Assembly: GCA_027311125.1 (NCBI GenBank)
Contig: DAICZO010000131.1
Coordinates: 1-7,205 of the forward strand
Source: Acidobacteriaceae bacterium
Lineage (GTDB): Bacteria > Acidobacteriota > Terriglobia > Terriglobales > Acidobacteriaceae
Direction of reading: 5' to 3'
Length of the DNA: 7,205 nt
Shown: one piece after another, positions 1 to 6,072 of the stretch
How positions within the stretch are numbered: position 1 is the first letter of the stretch
Layout of the letters: each line of letters opens with the position of its first letter
Made by a program: the position numbers and the translations under genes
The notes under the pieces: model-generated
What the model saw: the letters and a program-made list of their open reading frames with translations, nothing else
Database searches by the model: none
Told to the model about the DNA's origin: nothing

Positions 1-356
1 CCCCATTCCTGTACGACTACCACTTCTATCACGATGTAAATAACCCCGAGATCATACGCCTGCGCCAGCGCTTCATGGACGCACTCAACGCCTCCAATCC
101 CCGCTTCATCCTCTATATGAACGAAGATTGGCCCCGCGTCACCGGTCCAGGCACCTCCACCCAATTCCCGCAACTCTCGGACTACATCGCCCAGCACTAC
201 GTCGTCACCGTGCAGTATCCCGACTTCGTTCTGCTCGAGCGAACCTGCAACGTCACCGCGTCATCCGCCAATCCAGCCTTCCACTGCGACACCTCCGCCA
301 CTGCCTGCGTCCGCGCAGATTGCTTCGGAAATATGCACTCCCTCCCACCTCGCTAA
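1..356 (+). CDS. C-terminal fragment of a probable GT39/ArnT-like membrane glycosyltransferase
   Basis: The gene is cut by the left edge. Its reading frame begins at base 3 and stays open for 117 codons to TAA at 354-356; an internal ATG at 75 is not the real start because the frame is open and protein-like upstream of it. The visible part has no membrane segment. It resembles the extracytoplasmic tail of large bacterial GT-C proteins annotated as dolichyl-phosphate-mannose mannosyltransferase-like: fragment residues 31-37 read SNPRFIL (the 'sugar enzyme cannot see' style segment of the form NPxFIL), followed by FPQLSDYIAQHY at 55-66 and a closing strand FVLLER at 75-80. In this family the tail is known to sit in the periplasm. 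After FVLLER the protein continues for 37 residues with four cysteines (fragment positions 82, 95, 102, 107), an unusual extension. With no transmembrane or catalytic part visible, the family call rests on tail resemblance and on the GT-C genes nearby. Confidence 0.6.
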   Translation, partial: PFLYDYHFYHDVNNPEIIRLRQRFMDALNASNPRFILYMNEDWPRVTGPGTSTQFPQLSDYIAQHYVVTVQYPDFVLLERTCNVTASSANPAFHCDTSATACVRADCFGNMHSLPPR

Positions 357-390
357 CCACCTGCACCCTGCCCGGCTAGCACGGCCCATT

Positions 391-399
391 TGGTAGACT
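391..399 (+). promoter_or_regulatory. Possible extended -10 element for the Wzy-like gene
   Basis: TGG followed by TAGACT matches the extended -10 pattern TGn-TATAAT in its TG and in four of six hexamer bases. The hexamer ends at 399, nine bases before the GTG at 409, so transcription would begin about 1-3 bases before the start codon, giving a nearly leaderless mRNA. I see no -35 box at the usual distance, which extended -10 promoters can lack. The hexamer TACACT before the gene at 4806 has the same spacing. The site is inferred from the sequence alone and six-base matches occur often by chance. Confidence 0.35.
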
Positions 400-408
400 C
401 ATGGCTAC

Positions 409-1938
409 GTGCGATTGCCCTTCCCAGAACGCATTCCGCTTCCGCTCGCAACCGGCGCCGCGGTCATCCTCGTAGCGCTCCAGCAACTCCAGGGAACCGG
501 CTTCACCTTCAGCATCTACTGCTTCCTCTTCATCGTCATTGCTACCATCGCCTTCAACCTGGCCGGAGGCTTTACCCGACCATCCGGTAGCTATGTCTTC
601 TTCTACGCCGTACTCGGCTTTATCTTTGGTATCGTCTGGAAGGCATTTCTTGGTGAGCCCGGCGAGTCTAACCTTAATGCTCCCATACTTACCGCGCAAG
701 TCTTCACCGGCGGCATCACCGCCATGTTGTTCGCCGTATTTGTCAGTCGAAAACTAGTTGGCAAACGTGCCCTTCTCGAAAATGTCGTCAAAGACAAGGA
801 CATGAGAAACGCCACCATCGGTAGCCTGTTTCTCGGGACTTCACTCGTTGTCGCCGCTATCCTTATCCCTCATGGCAGCGGATCGATTCTCAGTGCAGTC
901 ATGCAGGTCAATCGCTTCCTACCACTGGCCGTAATTCTTGGTACAACCCATGTCATCAAGAAGAGCGGAGGAACTCGCAGCATCAATGGGCTCTTGGCCT
1001 TGACCATAGGTATCAATCTCTTTTTCGGCCTCATCGGCTTCTCCAAAGAAGGCATCTTTTATCCATTTTTATGCTGGCTCGTTGCCGCGTCTGCTCTGCG
1101 CTACAAACTTAGTTCGACACAACTTGTCTACCTGATCTTGTCTGCGGTCTTTCTGGTGATGTATCTCGTTCCTTACTCGCAGGTCGGCAGAAACCTCCAA
1201 ACGGAGAACGCCACTCTGATCGACCGGATCGAGCTTTCAGTCTCCCTCCTGGGAGACCTGGGCTCTATGCGCCGGGAGTATATCCGCAGTCAAGCCGAAA
1301 ACCCCGAAGAAAGAACTGGCGGTTACTACAATCGACCCCAGGGCTTCATGGATCGCCTCACCATGATCTCTGCCGATGATGCCCTCATCAACGTCACCGA
1401 TCAAGGATCAGTCTTCGGGCTTCAGGGAATTTATCTCGACTTCGCCAATTGGGTTCCACACTTCCTGTGGCCCAATAAACCCTCCGGTGGCGCAGGTAAC
1501 GCATTCGCACGCGAGATCGGCGGCATCATCTCGGAAGAAGACACCACCACTGGTATCTCCTTCACTCCAACTGCGGAAGCCTTTCACATGGCAAAGTGGA
1601 CCGGAGTCCTGGTCGTAGCACCGCTCGTCTGGATACTGCTATTCACCATCTTCGATGCCCTCTGCGGAAACGCCCAAAAATCTCCCTGGGGGCTTCTCGT
1701 CGTTGCCCTCTTTGCCCACATCGCCCCAGAGGGAATGCTGGATGGTGCAATCTACACCATGTGGTTCGGTGCCTGGAGCATCATCGTTGCCGCCCTGGCC
1801 GCGGCCTATCTCCTGCCAATCATCGGCACCCTCGTAGCAGGACCAGAGCCGACCACGGTCACGCGTCGCCTGCGTACATCCGTCGGCCTCGGCAAAACCC
1901 TGCCGCCCGCCACCGCAGGCGGATCACTTCCAACCTAA
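409..1938 (+). CDS. Wzy-like O-antigen/polysaccharide polymerase (polytopic membrane protein)
   Basis: This 509-residue protein probably polymerises lipid-linked oligosaccharide repeat units at the outer face of the inner membrane. It has about 11-12 hydrophobic segments (roughly 11-27, 32-51, 62-78, 96-113, 137-154, 168-182, 190-206, 213-230, 236-255, 397-415, 427-443, 447-472). A large hydrophilic loop at about 256-395 is the layout expected of Wzy-type polymerases. The loop carries RPQGFMDRLTMI (309-320), VPHFLWPNKP (349-358) and TGISFTPTAEAF (381-392), the kind of aromatic/proline pattern seen in exopolysaccharide-cluster polymerases. I found no clear RX15G motif from loop arginines 261, 309 and 368. 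GTG at 409 is chosen because an in-frame TAG lies at 394-396 and the only other early option is TTG at 415; the ATG at 401 is in another frame. There is no Shine-Dalgarno sequence. Wzy proteins diverge strongly, so a different membrane polymerase or ligase of the same fold remains possible. Confidence 0.6.
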   Translation: MRLPFPERIPLPLATGAAVILVALQQLQGTGFTFSIYCFLFIVIATIAFNLAGGFTRPSGSYVFFYAVLGFIFGIVWKAFLGEPGESNLNAPILTAQVFTGGITAMLFAVFVSRKLVGKRALLENVVKDKDMRNATIGSLFLGTSLVVAAILIPHGSGSILSAVMQVNRFLPLAVILGTTHVIKKSGGTRSINGLLALTIGINLFFGLIGFSKEGIFYPFLCWLVAASALRYKLSSTQLVYLILSAVFLVMYLVPYSQVGRNLQTENATLIDRIELSVSLLGDLGSMRREYIRSQAENPEERTGGYYNRPQGFMDRLTMISADDALINVTDQGSVFGLQGIYLDFANWVPHFLWPNKPSGGAGNAFAREIGGIISEEDTTTGISFTPTAEAFHMAKWTGVLVVAPLVWILLFTIFDALCGNAQKSPWGLLVVALFAHIAPEGMLDGAIYTMWFGAWSIIVAALAAAYLLPIIGTLVAGPEPTTVTRRLRTSVGLGKTLPPATAGGSLPT

Positions 1939-1978
1939 GATCCTCACAGTGCAACCATCACAACGAGATTAGAAAACC

Positions 1979-3130
1979 ATGGATCAAATGCAGCCGCGGA
2001 GGTTCAAGCAGATATCCAATAACGCGTCACTCCTGCTCGATCTAATCCGATTTGGTGCGGCCATAGCTGTCACCTACGGACATCTCACACAGTCCATGTT
2101 CTCCGTCGGCTGGAGCGATAGAACCCGCTGGGCTTTTGGTGCCGTATCGGTCTTCTTTGTGCTCTCAGGATTCGTCATCCGTTTCGTCACCACTACCCGT
2201 GTCAACACCTCGCAGGACTACGCCATTGACCGCTTCTCCCGTATCTACTCCGTAGTCATCCCCGCCATCCTGATCACGCTCCTCTGCGATCTCGTCTCGC
2301 TCGCAGCCAATCCCTCGTTCTACACCCACTACTGGGGTACTGGCCTGCAGTATCCGCTCCTCAAGATCTTCGCCAACTTCACCTTTACCTCACAGTTCTG
2401 GGGTTTCGATATGCCCCTGCTGTCGAACTCCCCCTTCTGGTCGCTTAGCTACGAGTGCATGTACTACATCTTCTACGGCATCTTCTTTTTTGGCGGCAGA
2501 AATAAGTGGCTCTTCGCACTCGCACTGGCTGTCATCGTAGGCGCACCCATCCTCTACCTCATGCCACTCTGGTTTCTGGGTTGCATCTGCTACGACGCCT
2601 ATCAAGTCCTCAGAAAATCGCGCGTTGCTCTCGCGATTCTCGCCGTCGTGAGTCTCCTCTCCAGCTACCTCTCCTATCGCTTGATCAAAAGCCTCAGCTT
2701 CCAGTCCCACTTTGCCTGGCAGCAAAAAATCCCGATCCTCAGCGACCTTACCTTTTTCGGATACCATCGACCCATCCATACGCTGGGCCTCCGTCGAGCA
2801 GCAGAAGACTTCTACCTGGTTGGCCTGCCTGCAGCCTCGATCATGCTCTTCTTGCTCCTTCTGGCCAGCCACCTTCCTCAGATTCAGAGTAAAGCCATAA
2901 TCACCCGAATTCGCCACATAGCAGACGGTACTTTTACCCTCTATCTCATTCACTTTCCTCTGCTTGTCCTAATCGCCGCAGTCCTTCCTTATAACCACGC
3001 AAGCGCAATAGAAAAATGGATGATTTTCTCAGTCATCGTAGGGCTCAGCATCTGGCTGGCAGGTCGCTTCGACCTGCTCAAAAACAAAATCCGCGCGCAC
3101 TTGCATCAAAGATATAAAGTCACTGCTTAG
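1979..3130 (+). CDS. Acyltransferase-3 family membrane O-acyltransferase (OafA/YrhL-like)
   Basis: This 383-residue integral membrane protein should move an acyl group (often acetyl) onto a sugar of a surface glycan. Family hallmarks are present in order. LDLIRFGAAIAVTYGH at 20-35 contains the R-X10-H pair (R24, H35) required in this family. FFVLSGFVIR lies at 59-68. RFSR at 85-88 is the RXXR motif of the cytoplasmic loop. SPFWSLSYECMYY at 151-163 includes W154, S155 and E159, and LYLIHFP at 321-327 contains H325. About ten hydrophobic segments and the length fit a stand-alone acyltransferase-3 protein without a fused SGNH domain. A hydrophilic stretch at about 235-280, between membrane segments, may help set acceptor choice. 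The start is ATG at 1979; ATG at 1988 would remove three residues and cannot be excluded. The gene follows the Wzy-like gene after 40 bases, with only a weak GAG-type ribosome site, and both probably act on the same glycan. The acyl group and acceptor are not predictable. Confidence 0.9.
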   Translation: MDQMQPRRFKQISNNASLLLDLIRFGAAIAVTYGHLTQSMFSVGWSDRTRWAFGAVSVFFVLSGFVIRFVTTTRVNTSQDYAIDRFSRIYSVVIPAILITLLCDLVSLAANPSFYTHYWGTGLQYPLLKIFANFTFTSQFWGFDMPLLSNSPFWSLSYECMYYIFYGIFFFGGRNKWLFALALAVIVGAPILYLMPLWFLGCICYDAYQVLRKSRVALAILAVVSLLSSYLSYRLIKSLSFQSHFAWQQKIPILSDLTFFGYHRPIHTLGLRRAAEDFYLVGLPAASIMLFLLLLASHLPQIQSKAIITRIRHIADGTFTLYLIHFPLLVLIAAVLPYNHASAIEKWMIFSVIVGLSIWLAGRFDLLKNKIRAHLHQRYKVTA

Positions 3131-3159
3131 GCGAAATCTCAATCCAGTATCATCCGGCC

Positions 3160-3164
3160 AAGGA
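3160..3164 (+). promoter_or_regulatory. Shine-Dalgarno-like AAGGA before the GT-C gene
   Basis: AAGGA lies 12 bases before the ATG at 3177, a little farther than usual. It is the best ribosome-binding-site match in front of any gene here and supports ATG 3177 as the start. The other starts have at most a GAG core or nothing recognisable. Confidence 0.45.
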
Positions 3165-3176
3165 CCATCCTCGTTC

Positions 3177-4760
3177 ATGAGCAAAGCTTACCGAATCGTT
3201 CTACCTCTCCTCCTGCTCTGGCTCGTCGCATGGATCGTCCTCTCCTGGCCCGCCATTCAGGATGACGCGCTCATCCATCTCCGCTTCGCCGACAATCTCT
3301 ACCTCACCCACCACATCACCTACGATGGAGTCACTCCCAGTTACGGAGCCTCCAGCCTGCTCTACGTTATCCTCCTCGCTCTGCTGCGCAGCGTCTTTAC
3401 CTCACCCGATCTCCCTCGCGCCGTGTCCAGCCTCGCCCACCTCAGCCTCTTTGCTGGCCTCGCCCTGCTCTTTACCCGCAATACCATCCAACGCTCGCCC
3501 ATCGCCCGCCTGCTCGGCTTGGTCTTCCTCTGCTTCATCGCATCCCCCGGTACCGTCCGCTGGCTCGACGACGGTATGGAGACCGGCCTGGCCATCTGCC
3601 TCGTCGCTCTCATCGCCTGGCTCACCTTTCGCCAGTCGTCCCGCACTACCACCACTCTTGCCGAATATCTCGCCTTCGTCCTCCTCGGATTCTCCGCCGT
3701 ACTTCTGCGCACCGAGTTCCTCCTGCCATGCGTGCTGGCCACCCTCATCCTTATCCTCAATCGTGCCCAGCACGACAGCCACTCTTATCGAGTCTCCTTT
3801 CGCGCGCTGTTGCAGTCCAGCCACCTGCTCCTCGGCAGCCTCCTCGCACTTGCTGTCATCCTGTTCAAAATGCACGTCCTGCTTCCGGACACTGCCCTCG
3901 CCAAATCCCACGGCATCTCCTCCTGGCGATCTGTCCTTACCTCCACCCCGCAGGTCCTCGGCGGCGCACTCTCCTTTGGCATCGGCCTGCTCCTCTTCTG
4001 GCTCGTCACGCTGGCTCTCGTCCACAGAGCTGGACGGCTTAACCTCCCAGCCCTCATCGCCAACTCCGTCTTCCCTGTCACCATCGTTCTCGCCATGAGC
4101 CGTGGACAGGAGATTCAAGGCGCCCGCTACCTCGTCTGGACCTACTTCTTTTCTATCCTCTGGAACATCCTCGAAGTAGCCCGGCTGCCCCACCTCCCTC
4201 CAGCTTCATCCCCACAGTCAACAGCATCCCAGCAGTTCACACGTCCGGCTGACAAACTGCTCGTCTACGCCATCCTCGCCATCTTCCTCATCGCCCAGCC
4301 TCTCGAAGTCAAGCTGATGTACCACGTCCTCACCGTGCGCGCCGAAACCCTCGCCCACTTTGAGAGTGAGCATCTCAATCTGCTCCAGGGAAAACTCGGA
4401 GCGGCCTTTGACGTCGGCTACATCGGATACTTCTCCCAGGCCCAGATCTGTGACCTCGCTGGCCTCGTCAACGGACGTGCACCAGCCCGCCTCACCACGC
4501 CACTCCGCGCCGAAGCCTGCGCCCGCCGCAACCCCGACTTCATCTTCGGAAACCGCAGCCAGATCTACCTCATGAGCAAGCACATGTCCCTCGCCGGATG
4601 GCAAATCTGCAGCCAGTACGACTTCACCAACCTTCGCCAGCCTGACAGCCACTATCTCCTGCTGCCACCCGCCACCGCCGACCACCTCTGCCACGACATC
4701 ACCGGCGCCGCCCCTTATCCCATCGACCAATCCATCCCAATCCAGCCCTATCCCTCCTAA
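3177..4760 (+). CDS. GT-C family polyprenyl-phosphate-sugar glycosyltransferase with soluble C-terminal domain
   Basis: This 527-residue protein probably transfers a sugar from a polyprenyl-phosphate donor to a glycan outside the inner membrane. The first outer loop has the acidic pair expected of GT-C enzymes in QDDALIHLRFADN (28-40), followed by GVTPSYGASSLLY (51-63), the form seen as DDAYI..RYA.N...G....GYT-P in AftB-like and related proteins. Further family-type motifs are DDGMETGLAI (131-140, the usual 'GMET' element), RTEFLLP (178-184) and LPDTALAKS (236-244). About a dozen hydrophobic segments cover residues 7-376. The remaining 150 residues form a soluble tail, with DVGYIGYFS (412-420), DLAGLVNG (426-433) and NPDFIFGN (452-459), a pattern known from AftB-like tails. 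Four tail cysteines (425, 448, 478, 505) could form disulfides. Donor and acceptor are unknown; calling it an arabinosyltransferase would go beyond the evidence. It lies 46 bases after the acyltransferase gene. Confidence 0.8.
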   Translation: MSKAYRIVLPLLLLWLVAWIVLSWPAIQDDALIHLRFADNLYLTHHITYDGVTPSYGASSLLYVILLALLRSVFTSPDLPRAVSSLAHLSLFAGLALLFTRNTIQRSPIARLLGLVFLCFIASPGTVRWLDDGMETGLAICLVALIAWLTFRQSSRTTTTLAEYLAFVLLGFSAVLLRTEFLLPCVLATLILILNRAQHDSHSYRVSFRALLQSSHLLLGSLLALAVILFKMHVLLPDTALAKSHGISSWRSVLTSTPQVLGGALSFGIGLLLFWLVTLALVHRAGRLNLPALIANSVFPVTIVLAMSRGQEIQGARYLVWTYFFSILWNILEVARLPHLPPASSPQSTASQQFTRPADKLLVYAILAIFLIAQPLEVKLMYHVLTVRAETLAHFESEHLNLLQGKLGAAFDVGYIGYFSQAQICDLAGLVNGRAPARLTTPLRAEACARRNPDFIFGNRSQIYLMSKHMSLAGWQICSQYDFTNLRQPDSHYLLLPPATADHLCHDITGAAPYPIDQSIPIQPYPS

Positions 4761-4790
4761 CCCCGCATAGGCCCCATCCCGTCTCTCCCA

Positions 4791-4796
4791 TACACT
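4791..4796 (+). promoter_or_regulatory. Possible -10 element for the ABC permease gene
   Basis: TACACT matches the TATAAT consensus at four of six positions and ends nine bases before ATG 4806, the same spacing as TAGACT to GTG 409. A start of transcription about seven bases downstream would leave almost no 5' leader, which would explain the absence of a Shine-Dalgarno sequence. No -35 match is seen 17 bases upstream. Its presence suggests the permease may be transcribed separately from the glycan genes. Confidence 0.35.
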
Positions 4797-4804
4797 GTTA
4801 ACAG
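4795..4804 (+). repeat. 10-base perfect palindrome just before the permease start
   Basis: CTGTTAACAG reads the same on both strands and ends one base before ATG 4806, overlapping the last two bases of the possible -10 hexamer. A dimeric regulator bound here would block transcription or initiation. A 10-base palindrome also arises by chance, and no second copy was seen elsewhere in the window. Confidence 0.35.
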
Positions 4805-4805
4805 A

Positions 4806-5903
4806 ATGAATAAGCTCGTCGTCGGCAACCTCGTCCACCGTCCTCTCCGCTCCATCATCAGCGTCTTCGCCGTTGCGATCGAGGTCATCATGATCCTCTC
4901 CATCGCTGCCATCATGTTGGGCATGCTCAACGGCCAGCGCACCCGCACCTCCGGCATCGGCATGGACATGATCACCCATCCCGGCACCGCCTCCAACCTT
5001 ATTGGCATGTCCGGAGCCGCAGCCTCCAGCAAAGTCGCCGATGTCCTCCGCACCTTGCCTCACGTCGTCGTTGCTGCCCCCGTCAACATTCAGCTCACCG
5101 CCGGCAAAAGCCTTGAAAACATCTACGGCATCGATTTCAAAAGCTACAACGATCTCAAGCCCTTTGTATTCCTCTCCGGCGGCCCCTTCACGGGCCCCGA
5201 CGACCTCATCATCGACGACTTTCAGGCCGCCAAAGGCTTCAAAGTCGGCGACACCATGGAGGTGCTCCACCACCCCTTCCACATCTGCGGCATCGTAGAA
5301 AACGGCAAGGGAGGACGCAAGTTCATCCCCCTCGAAACCATGAACGAAATCGGTGGAACCCCCGGTAAGGCCAGCGTCTTCTACCTCAAAACCGACGACC
5401 TCAAAAATCAAGACCTCGTCCGCAAGGAGATCCTCGCTACCCCCGGCATGCAGGAGTACGACATCCAGACGCTTGACGAATTCCTCTCCACCCTCACCCC
5501 CAACAAACTACCCGCCTTCAATATCGGACTACGCATCGTCATCGGCATCGCCGTCATCATTGGCTTCATCGTCATCTTCCAGTCCATGTACACCGCCGTC
5601 ATGGAGCGAACCCGCGAGATCGGCATCCTCAAATCCCTCGGAGCCTCCCGGCTCTATATCGTTGGCATCGTCCTGCGCGAGACCGGACTCCTCGCCTTTA
5701 CCGGCATCGCCACCGGCATCGCTGTCACTTATCTATTGCGCGCCATCCTCCACAAGACCGCTCCCACCGTCGAGTTCGCCGTCACCCCCAACTGGGTCGC
5801 CAACGCTGTCCTGATCGCCTTTGCCGGAGCCCTCCTCGGAGCCCTCTATCCAGCACTCAAAGCCGCTCGCAAAGACCCCATCGAAGCTCTTTCCTACGAG
5901 TAA
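4806..5903 (+). CDS. ABC transporter permease, FtsX/MacB type
   Basis: This 365-residue inner-membrane protein has the MacB/FtsX-like layout: one N-terminal membrane segment (about 16-40), a periplasmic domain (about 41-238), and three C-terminal segments (about 240-262, 283-311, 330-352). MERTREIGILKSLGAS at 266-281 is the conserved cytoplasmic element after the second segment that contacts the ATPase. YPALKAARKDPIEALSYE at 348-365 is the standard C-terminus of the family. Relatives are mechanotransmission permeases that act with a separate ATPase on lipoproteins, peptides, macrolides or lipids, rather than forming a channel for small solutes. The usual partner ATPase gene is absent on both sides: a GT-C gene lies 45 bases upstream and another 169 bases downstream. 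The substrate cannot be told. The start is ATG at 4806, with no Shine-Dalgarno sequence; the encoded N-terminus (short basic head, then membrane segment) fits the family. Confidence 0.92.
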   Translation: MNKLVVGNLVHRPLRSIISVFAVAIEVIMILSIAAIMLGMLNGQRTRTSGIGMDMITHPGTASNLIGMSGAAASSKVADVLRTLPHVVVAAPVNIQLTAGKSLENIYGIDFKSYNDLKPFVFLSGGPFTGPDDLIIDDFQAAKGFKVGDTMEVLHHPFHICGIVENGKGGRKFIPLETMNEIGGTPGKASVFYLKTDDLKNQDLVRKEILATPGMQEYDIQTLDEFLSTLTPNKLPAFNIGLRIVIGIAVIIGFIVIFQSMYTAVMERTREIGILKSLGASRLYIVGIVLRETGLLAFTGIATGIAVTYLLRAILHKTAPTVEFAVTPNWVANAVLIAFAGALLGALYPALKAARKDPIEALSYE

Positions 5904-5918
5904 AATCGCTCTCCAGCT

Positions 5919-5968
5919 CGGCAGCACTCACATCACTCTGCCGTGCCTCTCCCGCCGCTTCCGGCAGA
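5919..5968 (+). other. Alternative hairpin arms in the gap after the permease gene
   Basis: CGGCAG (5919-5924), CTGCCG (5938-5943) and CGGCAG (5962-5967) allow two mutually exclusive stems that share the middle arm. The upstream stem has 6 pairs and a 13-base loop. The downstream stem has 7 pairs (5937-5943 with 5962-5968) and an 18-base loop. No run of T follows, so this is not a standard intrinsic terminator. The rest of the 169-base gap (5904-6072) shows no gene, no clear promoter and no repeat. The structure may be chance in GC-rich sequence or a weak processing or attenuation element. Confidence 0.25.
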
Positions 5969-6072
5969 TGTTCTGCCCGCAGCCACTCTGCGCTGGTGTG
6001 CCTCTCCCATCTGTAATACGCTAAAACCACAGCCACAACCACACGTCTTACTCATTAAGCTCATCAAGAGTG

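Noticed and set aside
361..390. Possible terminator between the left-edge gene and the Wzy-like gene
   Set aside because: Only three-pair stems (GGC/GCC, CCG/CGG) and the GCTAGC palindrome are present, with no T-tract.
401..403. ATG as the start of the Wzy-like gene
   Set aside because: It is in a different frame from the 509-residue protein; the correct frame offers GTG 409 after a stop at 394-396.
2390..2953. A 187-codon open frame on the - strand
   Set aside because: It lies inside the acyltransferase gene, whose R-X10-H, RXXR and SGF motifs are unambiguous, and has no protein-like pattern of its own.
3148..3153. TATCAT as a -10 box for the GT-C gene
   Set aside because: It matches the consensus well, but no -35 is seen and transcription would start on the AAGGA ribosome site, which would remove it from the mRNA.
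3262..4098. A 278-codon + strand open frame rich in Ser and Pro
   Set aside because: It overlaps the GT-C gene in another frame; the composition is an artefact of repeated CTC, TCC and CCT triplets.
3402..4193. A 263-codon open frame on the - strand within the GT-C gene
   Set aside because: It is extremely rich in Glu, Asp and Gly, as expected from the complement of a pyrimidine-rich coding strand, and lies entirely inside a gene with clear family motifs.
4218..5411. A 397-codon open frame on the - strand across the end of the GT-C gene and the start of the permease gene
   Set aside because: Its product is dominated by Gly, Asp, Glu, Val and Ala without domain pattern, and it spans the boundary of two well-supported + strand genes. 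C-ending codons on the + strand leave few stops in this complementary frame.
5530..5585. Apparent tandem repeat of ATC/GTC triplets
   Set aside because: These are Ile and Val codons of a membrane segment in the permease, a result of codon bias and not a DNA repeat.
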